Assembly: GCA_002360455.1 (NCBI GenBank) | Contig: DEQQ01000052.1 | Coordinates: forward strand, 43,923-72,147 | Reading direction: 5' to 3' | Source of the DNA: Saprospiraceae bacterium UBA3362 | GTDB taxonomy: Bacteria; Bacteroidota; Bacteroidia; Chitinophagales; Saprospiraceae | Length of the DNA: 28,225 nucleotides | Shown: in pieces, positions 15,706 to 23,574 of the stretch | Numbering within the stretch: the stretch's first letter is position 1 | Layout: each line of letters opens with the position of its first letter | Notes under the pieces: model-generated | Database searches by the model: none | What the model was told of the DNA's origin: nothing | Seen by the model: the letters and a program-made list of their open reading frames with translations, nothing else | Made by a program: the position numbers and the translations under genes

Positions 15706-17916
15706 TTATTTTTCTACTCCTAATGATTTAAGAGTTTCATAATCTAATTGACCAACAGGAAGACCTTTCTCTTTTTGGTATTTCACCAAAGCAGATTTAG
15801 TCAAACTTCCCATTACGTTATCAGATGGGCCCGGATCATAACCAGCGGCTCTAAGAGCATTCTGTACAGAACGAACTAACTCAGAGGTTACTTTGTCAGC
15901 ACAAACGATCTCACGATATTCAGTGAAGCCACCAGGTTTTACCAGTCTTCTTTTTTGGATAGTTCTGTATTCTGCAGGAACATCTACAGTAGTTGTTGAT
16001 GCAGGGGCAACCAATTTTTGATAAGTTCTAGTCTCATATTGAGCAGCAACATCAGTTGATGATGAAGTTGCCGGAGCCTTCACTTTTTCAATAGTTCTTG
16101 TTGCGTAAGTTGCAGGAACATCTACAGACTCAGCTACAGCCGGAGATTTTACTTTTGTAATAGTTCTTGTTGCATAAGTAGCAGGAACATCTACAGTAGT
16201 TGTTGATGCCGGAGCAGCTAGTTTTTGATATGTTCTTGTTTCGTATTGAGCCGGAGCATCTACTTTATTTGTTGAAGCAGCTGCAGCTAATTTTTCATAA
16301 GTTCTAGTTTCATATGTAGCTGCTACTTCTGAAGTTGAAGTAGTAGCAGGAGAAACTAATTTCTGATATGTTCTTGTCTCATATTGAGCAGGAACTTCTT
16401 CAGATTTAGTAGTAGCAGGAGAAACTAATTTTTGATAAGTACGAGTAGCATATTTAGCAGCAACATCTTTTGTTGTAGTTGATGCAGGGCTAACCATTTT
16501 TTGATAAGTTCTTGTTGCATATTGAGCAGGAACTTCTTTTGTTGTAGTTGATGCTGCACTTACCATTTTCTGATAAGTTCTAGTCTCATATTGAGCAGGA
16601 ACTTCTTTTGTTGTAGTTGATGCAGGGCTAACCATTTTTTGATAAGTTCTAGTCTCGTATTGAGCAGCTACATCTACAGATTTTGTTGTAGCCGGAGCTT
16701 TCAACTTTTGAATTGTTCTGGTAGCATATTGAGCAGGAACATTCACAGTTTTTGTACAAGAAGATCCGTCATCATTATATCCTGCAGAACAACCTTTTCT
16801 TACTTGTTTAGTAACTGTAGTGTATTGAGCAGGAACATTTTCCAAACACCAAACTAAACAATCACTTGGATCTGCAGAAAGACAGTTTTTGTCAGCTTGT
16901 CTTCTCACCCATTTTGTAGAAGCTGGAGTAGTTTCAACCGTTTCGCTCATTGTTTCAAATACAGCCGGAGCTGATTCGATAACAGTTGATGCATCTTTTA
17001 CCAATACTTGCTCAGTAACAGTCTCATACTGTGCAGGAATTACTTCCAATCTTGTAGAAGCTTCTTTTTTCAATACTTGCTCAGTAACAGTTTCATATTT
17101 TGCAGGGACTACTACCAATTCTTGGTATGCATCTTTTACCATTACTTTTTCAGTAACAGTCTCATATTTTGCAGGGATTACTACCAATTCTTGGTATGCG
17201 TCCTTAACTTTTACTTGCTCAGTAACAGTTTCATATTTTGCGGGAACTACTACCAATTCTTGGTATGCTTCTTTGACCAAAACTTGTTCAGTAACAGTCT
17301 CATACTTTGCTGGGACTACAGAAAGTTTTGTGTAAGCGTCTTTAACTTTTACTTGCTCAGTAACAGTCTCAAATTTTGCAGGCACTACGACTAAGTTTTG
17401 AGAAGCATCTTTAGTTTTTACTTGCTCAGTAACTTTTTCAAATTTTGCAGGCACTACAGCTAGAGAAGAACCGGCATCTTTTTTAATTACTTGTTCAGAA
17501 ACTGATTCAAATTTTGCAGGGATGACAGACAAAGTTGTTCCTGCTTCTTTAGTTACAACTTGCTCTTTGGTAGTTTCAAAAGTAGCCGGTCTTACAGATA
17601 ATGTTTTTCCTGCTTCTTTTGTCATTACTTGCTCAGTAACTTTCTCATATTGAGCAGCAACGGCTGTCAATGATGTTGCTCCGTCTTTTTTCAAGACTTT
17701 CTCTGTAACTGTTTCATATTTAGCCGGTACAACTTGCACTTTTTTGGAAGCAGGTTTTACCATAATCTGTTCTGATACAGTTTCATATTGGTCACCGATC
17801 AAGCATTTAGCATAACACTTGCCTGGTGCAGCATTCGGTATTTCTGGTGAGGTTTGCGCATTCAAGGCAACCATCCCGAAAACAAATAACACGAGGGTTA
17901 TAATACGGAAATTCAT
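15706..17916 (-). CDS. Exported protein of about 26 tandem 23-residue repeats with C-terminal peptidoglycan-binding domain
   Basis: A 736-residue protein with a signal peptide (MNFRIITLVL, cleavage near LNA-QT). Twelve units of exactly 23 residues (type A, 'PAKYETVTEQV.VK.A') fill 41-316. Two longer units with five cysteines follow (317-393: Cys345, 353, 357, 376, 387). Then come eleven type B units ('PAQYETRTYQK.VSPA') in 394-646 and a last partial unit. Residues about 676-736 are a PG_binding_1-type domain ('VQNALRAAGYDPGPSDNVMGSLTKSAL..YQ'). It is probably a rod-like periplasmic or outer-membrane protein attached to the wall; attachment is inference. Cys34/Cys38 near the N-terminus could bond with others. 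The start lies 22 bases after the HD gene, so cotranscription is likely. As I recall, Bacteroidota have proteins with related units joined to OmpA or PG-binding ends, so the family may not be new. No function is known to me. Confidence 0.9.
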   Translation of the reverse strand: MNFRIITLVLFVFGMVALNAQTSPEIPNAAPGKCYAKCLIGDQYETVSEQIMVKPASKKVQVVPAKYETVTEKVLKKDGATSLTAVAAQYEKVTEQVMTKEAGKTLSVRPATFETTKEQVVTKEAGTTLSVIPAKFESVSEQVIKKDAGSSLAVVPAKFEKVTEQVKTKDASQNLVVVPAKFETVTEQVKVKDAYTKLSVVPAKYETVTEQVLVKEAYQELVVVPAKYETVTEQVKVKDAYQELVVIPAKYETVTEKVMVKDAYQELVVVPAKYETVTEQVLKKEASTRLEVIPAQYETVTEQVLVKDASTVIESAPAVFETMSETVETTPASTKWVRRQADKNCLSADPSDCLVWCLENVPAQYTTVTKQVRKGCSAGYNDDGSSCTKTVNVPAQYATRTIQKLKAPATTKSVDVAAQYETRTYQKMVSPASTTTKEVPAQYETRTYQKMVSAASTTTKEVPAQYATRTYQKMVSPASTTTKDVAAKYATRTYQKLVSPATTKSEEVPAQYETRTYQKLVSPATTSTSEVAATYETRTYEKLAAAASTNKVDAPAQYETRTYQKLAAPASTTTVDVPATYATRTITKVKSPAVAESVDVPATYATRTIEKVKAPATSSSTDVAAQYETRTYQKLVAPASTTTVDVPAEYRTIQKRRLVKPGGFTEYREIVCADKVTSELVRSVQNALRAAGYDPGPSDNVMGSLTKSALVKYQKEKGLPVGQLDYETLKSLGVEK
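15979..17796 (-). repeat. Coding 69-base tandem repeats in two blocks
   Basis: Block A covers 16969-17796 (12 units) and block B covers 15979-16737 (11 units), all of 69 bases. Between them, 16738-16968 holds two lengthened cysteine-bearing units. Several neighbouring units in block B near 16493-16680 are almost identical in DNA, which suggests recent duplication or gene conversion. Others, such as the units near 17590, have diverged. Confidence 0.92.
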
Positions 17917-17938
17917 AAAAAAGGATTTATTTAACGAT

Positions 17939-19144
17939 TTAACAAAGTTTATTTGGATATGTATAAAAATACTTGGTTTCGGTTTTCAAAAAACTATGCA
18001 AATCTACTACATCTGATAGAGTTTTAAGTCTATTTTCTTTAGTTTTAATGTTAATTTCCCTTTCTAAATGAGAATAAACTGTTAAATCTAGACTTCCTTC
18101 CTTTATAAGTAGCTGTGCTTCGTTTTTATCAATCTTCCATTGTTTTTCCAACTTTAGACGCTCTTCGTCCAAAAAGTCACGATTAACAGGTTGATTTGAA
18201 AACTGAATCTTCAGTAATTTTCTGTTTAACAAGCCTTTGGCTAAATAAGAACAAAGCTTGTATGGGGAATTTTGAGCTTGTTTTAATAATTGCCAAATGT
18301 CTGTGTCGTCCAATGCTAAAAATCGGTCAACGAATTCCTGATTCAGATCTGAATAATTACTATTAAATTGATAATCAATTATATAGCTCAAGTTTTCTTG
18401 GTGTTTTCCGACTTCACCATGGACTTTGATCAGCTCCAGCAATCCTCTAAGCATTGCCTCAGCTGCTATATTGGTTTTGTGCAAATATACTTGCCAATAC
18501 ATTAATCTCCTAGCAACCAGGAACTTTTCTATGGAATAAATTGCTTTTTCTTCAAGTACCAGACTTTCGTCCACTACATCCATCATTTTTATCATCCGGT
18601 CATAACCGATGACCCCTTCGGCCACACCTGTATAAAAACTATCTCGAGTAAGATAATCCAATCTGTCCAGATCCAATTGGCCACTGATAAGCTCATTAAA
18701 AAATCTACGAGGATACTGATCCGTGAAGATCTGGATTGCCAAATTAAGAGATCCATGATGCTTTTCATTAAGATGATGCATTAGATAAAGAGTGACCTCT
18801 TCATGCGAAACCTTGAGCAAAGAATGCTCCAAAACATGGGAAAAGGGTCCATGCCCTATGTCATGCAATAAAATGGCAATCTGGCTTGCCTGATATTCTT
18901 GTTCACTTATCTCAACACTTTTATGTCTTAGAGTGTCTAAGGCATTAGTCATTAGACTAAATGCTCCTAATGCATGATGAAACCTGGAATGAGTTGCCCC
19001 CGGATAAACCAAATGACTAAGACCCAATTGATTTATTCTTCTCAGCCGCTGAAAGGCAGGATCTTCTATTAGCTCCATGATCAATCCGTCCGGAACTGAG
19101 ATCAATCCATACACCGGATCATTAAATATTTTTTGTTTCCTCAA
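17939..19144 (-). CDS. HD-domain phosphohydrolase (SAMHD1/dGTPase-like)
   Basis: A 401-residue cytoplasmic protein of the HD superfamily. Metal ligands are visible as His56 in HSRFHH, His94-Asp95 in LLHDIGHGPFSH and a later Asp in 'GQLDLDRLDYLTRD' (about 158-163). The N-terminal 'FNDPVYGLISVPD' and 'FQRLRRINQLGLSHLVYPGATHSRF' are typical of the SAMHD1-like group that hydrolyses dNTPs or related nucleotides. The exact substrate cannot be read from the sequence. It is divergent from porX across 154 bases, a neighbourhood I recall in other Bacteroidota. It is followed after 22 bases by the 23-residue-repeat protein. Confidence 0.9.
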   Translation of the reverse strand: MRKQKIFNDPVYGLISVPDGLIMELIEDPAFQRLRRINQLGLSHLVYPGATHSRFHHALGAFSLMTNALDTLRHKSVEISEQEYQASQIAILLHDIGHGPFSHVLEHSLLKVSHEEVTLYLMHHLNEKHHGSLNLAIQIFTDQYPRRFFNELISGQLDLDRLDYLTRDSFYTGVAEGVIGYDRMIKMMDVVDESLVLEEKAIYSIEKFLVARRLMYWQVYLHKTNIAAEAMLRGLLELIKVHGEVGKHQENLSYIIDYQFNSNYSDLNQEFVDRFLALDDTDIWQLLKQAQNSPYKLCSYLAKGLLNRKLLKIQFSNQPVNRDFLDEERLKLEKQWKIDKNEAQLLIKEGSLDLTVYSHLEREINIKTKENRLKTLSDVVDLHSFLKTETKYFYTYPNKLC

Positions 19145-19298
19145 TGCTGTTCAAATAATTTAATTTTGCAAAGCTCGTTTAAATTGAACAATTTTATACA
19201 AATAATTGAATAATTCAAAACCCAAGACAGTGGAATCTTAGTTTATTTCATGAATCTCCACAAAATCTATTATTAATTTTTAAGCTTAATTTATTGAT

Positions 19299-20855
19299 AT
19301 GGATAAAATCAAAATCCTTTGGGCGGATGACGAAATTGATTTACTAAAGCCTCAACTGTATTTTTTAGAGAAAAAAGGATATCATGTACAATCTGTAACT
19401 AATGGCCATGACGCCTTAGAGATTCTTGCTCATGACAAAAGTTTTGATGTCATTTTTCTAGATGAATCTATGCCCGGCATCACCGGACTGGAAACCTTAA
19501 GCAGAATCAAAGCCAATGGAATCTCAACTCCGGTGGTGATGGTAACAAAAAATGAAGCTGAAAACATTATGGAAGAAGCTATTGGGAGTCAAATAGCAGA
19601 CTATCTTATTAAACCGGTCAACCCAAATCAAATTTTACTAAGCCTAAAAAAAATTATTGATAACAAAAGATTGGTTTCCGAAAAGAATACGCAAAACTAT
19701 CAGATGGCTTTTCGGGAACTCCATTTTCAAATCAGCCAAACCAATACAACTCAAGAATGGGCTGAAGTATATAAAAAGCTGATCCAGTGGGAGCTTACGT
19801 TAGATCAGGCTGCGGACCAAGAAATTCAAGAAATCTTGGCCTCACAAAAACAAGAAGCAAACACTGAATTTTCTAAGTTTATTATCAATCAATATCCAAA
19901 ATGGTTTGATGGAAAAAATCAGACTCCATTGCTGTCCCACAGGCTAATGGCCGAAAAGGTTATCAAGTACATAAAAGATGATATGCCCACCGTGTTCGTA
20001 TTGTTGGACAATCTAAGATATGACCAATGGAAAGTGATTGAACCAATGATTTCAGAATGGTACAAAGTTGAAGAGGAAGATCATTTCTATAGCATCCTTC
20101 CTACTACAACCCAATACAGCCGAAATGCAATATTTGCCGGTATGATGCCTGCAGAAATTGAATCCATGGTGCCTGACTGGTGGCTTAATGACAATGACGA
20201 GGGCGGTAAAAATCTGAAAGAACCTGAATTATTAGCATTACAGTTAAAGAGGAGTTTGCGCAAAGAAATCAAGTTTGATTATTATAAAGTAACTCATTCT
20301 TCTGCAGCGAAACAATTGGTAGATCAGTCACACCAAATACTTCAAAATCACTTCACCGCCATTGTATATAATTTTATTGATATGCTCTCCCATGCAAGAA
20401 CAGAAATGGAGGTTCTTAAGGAATTGGCCAGTGACGAAAAAGCCTATAGATCTCTCACTGCTTCTTGGTTTCTGCACTCTCCATTGGCACAGGTATTGCA
20501 AAAATTAGCTCAATCAAAAATTCGCCTCATCATAGCAACAGATCATGGTACAATTCGTGTTAAAGAACCAAGCAAAGTCATTGCCGACAAAGAAACAACA
20601 ACCAATCTCCGATACAAAGTGGGCAGAAATCTTCAATATGATAAAAAAGATGTTTTAGAAATTAGAGAACCACAGAAATTTGGTTTGCCCAGACCTAATG
20701 TTTCTTCTTCTTTCATATTTGCCAAAGAACATAAATATTTTCTTTATCCAAACAACTACGGTCATTTTATGAATTATTATAAAAATACTTTTCAGCATGG
20801 CGGCATATCTATGGAAGAGATGATCTGTCCTGTAATCCGTCTTGTAAGTAAATAG
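19299..20855 (+). CDS. porX: T9SS regulator PorX: response-regulator receiver plus PglZ phosphatase-like domain
   Basis: A 518-residue cytoplasmic protein. Residues 1-120 are a receiver domain with acidic pocket Asp10/Asp11, phosphorylation site Asp55 (FLDESMPG) and conserved Lys in LIKPVNP. A helical linker follows. The C-terminal half is a PglZ/alkaline-phosphatase-like domain with metal and catalytic residues in 'FVLLDNLRYDQW', 'TTTQYSRNA', 'DMLSHA' and 'ATDHGT'. PorX with the sensor kinase PorY controls T9SS gene expression and secretion in Porphyromonas and Flavobacterium. The visible T9SS cargo genes at 427, 3040 and 8203 make that role fit. The kinase is not in the window. No -33/-7 promoter was found in the 154-base upstream gap. 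It ends at a terminator shared with rplI. Confidence 0.95.
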   Translation: MDKIKILWADDEIDLLKPQLYFLEKKGYHVQSVTNGHDALEILAHDKSFDVIFLDESMPGITGLETLSRIKANGISTPVVMVTKNEAENIMEEAIGSQIADYLIKPVNPNQILLSLKKIIDNKRLVSEKNTQNYQMAFRELHFQISQTNTTQEWAEVYKKLIQWELTLDQAADQEIQEILASQKQEANTEFSKFIINQYPKWFDGKNQTPLLSHRLMAEKVIKYIKDDMPTVFVLLDNLRYDQWKVIEPMISEWYKVEEEDHFYSILPTTTQYSRNAIFAGMMPAEIESMVPDWWLNDNDEGGKNLKEPELLALQLKRSLRKEIKFDYYKVTHSSAAKQLVDQSHQILQNHFTAIVYNFIDMLSHARTEMEVLKELASDEKAYRSLTASWFLHSPLAQVLQKLAQSKIRLIIATDHGTIRVKEPSKVIADKETTTNLRYKVGRNLQYDKKDVLEIREPQKFGLPRPNVSSSFIFAKEHKYFLYPNNYGHFMNYYKNTFQHGGISMEEMICPVIRLVSK

Positions 20856-20876
20856 GGAAGAAAACTACATCAAAAT

Positions 20877-20917
20877 AAAAACCCTGTAACCAAAAGATTA
20901 CAGGGTTTTTTTATTTT
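20877..20917. terminator. Bidirectional terminator between porX and rplI
   Basis: AAAAACCCTGTAA at 20877-20889 pairs with TTACAGGGTTTTT at 20898-20910. The stem is flanked by an A-tract on one side and a long T-tract on the other, so it can end both convergent transcripts. Confidence 0.9.
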
Positions 20918-20934
20918 TTTCCTAAGAAGAATAA

Positions 20935-21381
20935 TTATTCTCCTACAACTTCAAAATTCACTTTAGCTCTCACTTCTTTGTGGAAATCAATTTGAGCTGT
21001 ATAAGTACCTTCAGTTTTTACTTCTTCAAGGATATGAATCTTCTTGCGCACCACTTCCATATTACACTGCTCTTTGAGCGCTTGGGCAATTTGAACATTG
21101 GTTACAGATCCAAAAATCTTTCCTGTAGTTCCTGTCTTAGCTCCAATTCGTAAAGTAACACCCTCCAATTGATCTGCAAGAGCTTTATATTCATTCAGCT
21201 TTTTATTCTCGCGATAATCTTCTTGTTTTTTTAATTCCGTAAGAACTTTTCTATTGGTTTGATTAGCCAATAATGCCAATCCTTGAGGAATCAAAAAATT
21301 TCTACCATACCCGGGGCGAACTTTCACTATCTCGTGCTTGTCCCCTAATTTTTCTACATCTTTTAATAATATGAGTTCCAT
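20935..21381 (-). CDS. rplI: 50S ribosomal protein L9
   Basis: A 148-residue protein of normal length that binds 23S rRNA at the base of the L1 stalk. The N-terminal domain is unmistakable (MELILLKDVEKLGDKHEIV, then GYGRNFLIPQGLA), followed by the long connecting helix and the C-terminal domain. It is the last gene of the rpsF-rpsR-rplI operon, 27 bases after rpsR. Confidence 0.98.
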   Translation of the reverse strand: MELILLKDVEKLGDKHEIVKVRPGYGRNFLIPQGLALLANQTNRKVLTELKKQEDYRENKKLNEYKALADQLEGVTLRIGAKTGTTGKIFGSVTNVQIAQALKEQCNMEVVRKKIHILEEVKTEGTYTAQIDFHKEVRAKVNFEVVGE

Positions 21382-21408
21382 GATTTTTCTGCTTAAATAG
21401 TGAACGAA

Positions 21409-21675
21409 TTATTTTAACAAGTCTGTCATGTAAGGTAATATAGCAAGGTGTCTAGCTCGCTTTACAGCAGTGGCCACTCTTTTTTGATATTTGAGTGAGT
21501 TTCCTGTCAATCTTCTTGGCAGTAATTTACCTTGCTCATTAACAAACTGGATTAAAAAAGTATCATCCTTGTAATCCACATATTTCAATCCAAATTTTTT
21601 GAAGCGACAGTATTTTTTCTTCTTCGCTCCGATATTGGGATTACTTAAAAATTTTATTTCGTCTTGCGTTGCCAT
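21409..21675 (-). CDS. rpsR: 30S ribosomal protein S18
   Basis: An 88-residue small-subunit platform protein that dimerises with S6. 'KKKYCRFKKFGLKYVDYKD' and 'RRLTGNSLKYQKRVATAVKRAR' are the family signatures. It lies 33 bases after rpsF and 27 before rplI. No ssb or priB gene is present between them, as is normal in Bacteroidota. Confidence 0.98.
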   Translation of the reverse strand: MATQDEIKFLSNPNIGAKKKKYCRFKKFGLKYVDYKDDTFLIQFVNEQGKLLPRRLTGNSLKYQKRVATAVKRARHLAILPYMTDLLK

Positions 21676-21708
21676 TTTTTTTAATTTTTTAATTTAGAGG
21701 TTTAACAA

Positions 21709-22149
21709 TTATTCTTCTTCAGCAATGATCTCAGGAGCAGCAATTACCTTGGGCGCAGCTACAGCAACCGGGGCAGAATAAGGATTTCCCTTTTCTTTGA
21801 CGACCGGAGGTCGCTTGCCAATTTTACCATTGCGCTTATCTTCATTATACTTAGCTCCGTACTTATCTAAAGCTACGGTCAAGTATCGCATGATTCGCTC
21901 ATCACGCTTGAGTGCTAGCTCCATTTTACCAATGAAACCTACTTGTTCTGCTGCAAACTCAATACAATAATAGAATCCTGTGGATCTTTTGTTGATAGGA
22001 TAGGCCAATTGACGCAATCCCATATCTTCCACATTAACAATGCCTGCACCCTCATTGGTGAGCATCTCCTTGTACGTTTGCACTGTCGATTTCACTTCAT
22101 CGCCCGACAGCACTGGATCTACGATGAAGGTTACTTCATAATTACGCAT
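21709..22149 (-). CDS. rpsF: 30S ribosomal protein S6
   Basis: A 146-residue protein that partners S18 on the small-subunit platform. The core is typical (MRNYEVTFIVDPVLS, 'LAYPINKRSTGFYYCIEF', 'KRDERIMRYLTVALDKYG'). The last 35 or so residues form an Ala/Pro-rich, acidic tail (ending IIAEEE), a variable extension seen in this family. It is first in its operon, with a good promoter 29 bases upstream. Confidence 0.98.
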   Translation of the reverse strand: MRNYEVTFIVDPVLSGDEVKSTVQTYKEMLTNEGAGIVNVEDMGLRQLAYPINKRSTGFYYCIEFAAEQVGFIGKMELALKRDERIMRYLTVALDKYGAKYNEDKRNGKIGKRPPVVKEKGNPYSAPVAVAAPKVIAAPEIIAEEE

Positions 22150-22177
22150 ATTTTATTATAAGTTTTTAAAAGGGCTG

Positions 22178-22208
22178 CAAAGATAGGAGAGTTTGCAAAA
22201 TTCACCAA
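22178..22208 (-). promoter_or_regulatory. Promoter of the rpsF-rpsR-rplI operon
   Basis: On the - strand TTG (22206-22208) is followed after 20 bases by TATCTTTG (22178-22185). This matches the Bacteroidota -33/-7 pattern and gives a leader of about 20 bases. Confidence 0.72.
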
Positions 22209-22257
22209 GAAATTTTGCACTTATATTATTGAAAATGAAAGATATAACTCTTTTTCC

Positions 22258-23229
22258 CTAGCTATGCCTCTCGGTCACAAAAACACAAAGATCCAATAAC
22301 GCTTGTTTCGATTCATTCATTTCAAAAGAATCTAAATATGTAATAGCTTGATCTCTATATAAATGCATTTGTTTCTCTGCATACTTATCTCCTTGGTACT
22401 CGAAAATGAAGTTCAGCGTATTGCGTATCACCTCAGGGTCTTCAGACCTTTTCCTAATTCCTTTGATAATTTCTTTACTTTGGGAAGCCGGGGCTTGGCT
22501 CAAGGCATAAATCAAAGGTAATGTGAGCTTTTTTTCTTTGATGTCCAGGATTTTTGGCTTTCCACTGGCATCCTGGTTGATATCCATAAGGTCATCCTTT
22601 ATTTGATAAGCTAAGCCCAGTTTTTCTCCAAACAGAGCGATCAGCTCCAGTTGTTGCTCAGTAGCTCCAACCGCTTTGGCACCACAACTGCAGGCCGCAG
22701 TGATCAATGATGCCGTCTTTTGTCTAATAATCTGATAATAAACCTCTTCTGTAATGTTCAGCTGTCGAGATTTTTCCAGTTGTAGAAGCTCGCCTTCGCT
22801 CATTTCTTTTACAGCAACAGACAAAAGCTCTAATAAATCAAAATGCTTGTTTTCTAAAGCCGTAAGCAATCCTCGAGACAATAAATAATCACCCACCAAG
22901 ACTGCAATCTTATTTTTCCACAATGCATTGATAGAAAAAAAACCACGCCTTTGGTAAGCATGATCTACCACATCATCATGGACGAGAGTGGCGGTATGAA
23001 GCAATTCGATAAGCATTGCAGCAGAATAAGATTTCTCATTGATCTGTCCTATCATTTTCCCTACCAAAAGGCTGATCATAGGTCTAAACTGCTTGCCCTT
23101 GGTCTTTACAATATAATAACTTATCTTGTCCAACAGTGGGACCCTGCTCTTGAGTGCCAGCTTAAACTTGTTGTCAAATATCCCAAGTTCCGATCGAACA
23201 GCTTGTGTAATATCTGATAATTTTTTCAT
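22258..23229 (-). CDS. Polyprenyl diphosphate synthase (long-chain type)
   Basis: A 323-residue trans-prenyltransferase that extends an allylic diphosphate with isopentenyl diphosphate. The first Asp-rich motif is D85-D-V-V-D89 and the second D212-D-L-M-D216. 'KGKQFRPM' binds isopentenyl diphosphate. The residue five positions before the first motif is Ala80, not an aromatic residue, which points to a long-chain product, likely the side chain of menaquinone. It resembles octaprenyl diphosphate synthase (IspB), but product length is not certain. Its substrate comes from the mevalonate pathway represented by mvaD at 12595. It has its own -7 element at 23259. Confidence 0.93.
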   Translation of the reverse strand: MKKLSDITQAVRSELGIFDNKFKLALKSRVPLLDKISYYIVKTKGKQFRPMISLLVGKMIGQINEKSYSAAMLIELLHTATLVHDDVVDHAYQRRGFFSINALWKNKIAVLVGDYLLSRGLLTALENKHFDLLELLSVAVKEMSEGELLQLEKSRQLNITEEVYYQIIRQKTASLITAACSCGAKAVGATEQQLELIALFGEKLGLAYQIKDDLMDINQDASGKPKILDIKEKKLTLPLIYALSQAPASQSKEIIKGIRKRSEDPEVIRNTLNFIFEYQGDKYAEKQMHLYRDQAITYLDSFEMNESKQALLDLCVFVTERHS

Positions 23230-23258
23230 GACAACGATGCCGGCTTCATTCCGGACTG

Positions 23259-23266
23259 CAAATGTA
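23259..23266 (-). promoter_or_regulatory. -7 element of the polyprenyl synthase gene
   Basis: The - strand reads TACATTTG, a perfect TAnnTTTG, about 30 bases before the start at 23229. The -33 region has no TTTG, so support is partial. Confidence 0.5.
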
Positions 23267-23384
23267 TTGTGTCCACGATGAATTCACTATTTTTTCGTTC
23301 ACTTTGTTCAAAAGCCCAATTATTCTCACTCCAAAACAAGCTCAAAAAGTAAAAAAGAACACTTGAGGAAGTTCATTTCTTTAT

Positions 23385-23500
23385 AGGGCCTACCCCTACG
23401 CTTTGCTTCGGGTCGGGCTATCCGCTGCAAGTCCTCACTCACTGTCGTTCGCTCCGGTCTTTCCGCTACTATCCCTCAGGCAACGATAGCTAAAGGCATA
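23385..23500. repeat. GC-rich dispersed intergenic element
   Basis: This block, from 'CCTACCCCTACGC' through 'GGGTCGGGCTATCCGCTG' and 'GGTCTTTCCGCTACTATCC', is far richer in GC than its surroundings. From memory, closely similar blocks (GGGTCGGGCTATCCGCTGCA) recur between genes in many Bacteroidota. Only one copy is in this window; the element at 2870-2985 is similar in character but not alignable by eye. Confidence 0.5.
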
Positions 23501-23574
23501 AAGGAGATATTTTAAACTCAGAAAATCAGCTTAAAGAAGGAAAAAGATTTACCTTCGTCCTGTATTTATAATCT

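Larger units (their letters stand above)
23230..23574. other. Gene-free divergent region between ispB-like gene and DUF6427-like gene
   Basis: No coding frame is supported in these 345 bases. They hold a -7 element for the leftward gene (23259), AT-rich filler, a GC-rich dispersed element at about 23385-23500 and a weak rightward promoter. The latter is TACCTTCG at 23550-23557, one base from TAnnTTTG, without a clear -33. Confidence 0.6.

Noticed and set aside
16639..17394. Long + strand open frames opposite the repeat gene
   Set aside because: They arise because the repeat period is a multiple of three, so stops are absent in phase. Their products are Ser/Thr/Cys/Phe-rich mirror images with no start context.
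15979..17796. Regular 69-base repeats as a CRISPR array
   Set aside because: The units are fully coding, have no distinct spacers, and continue one reading frame with a signal peptide and a C-terminal domain.
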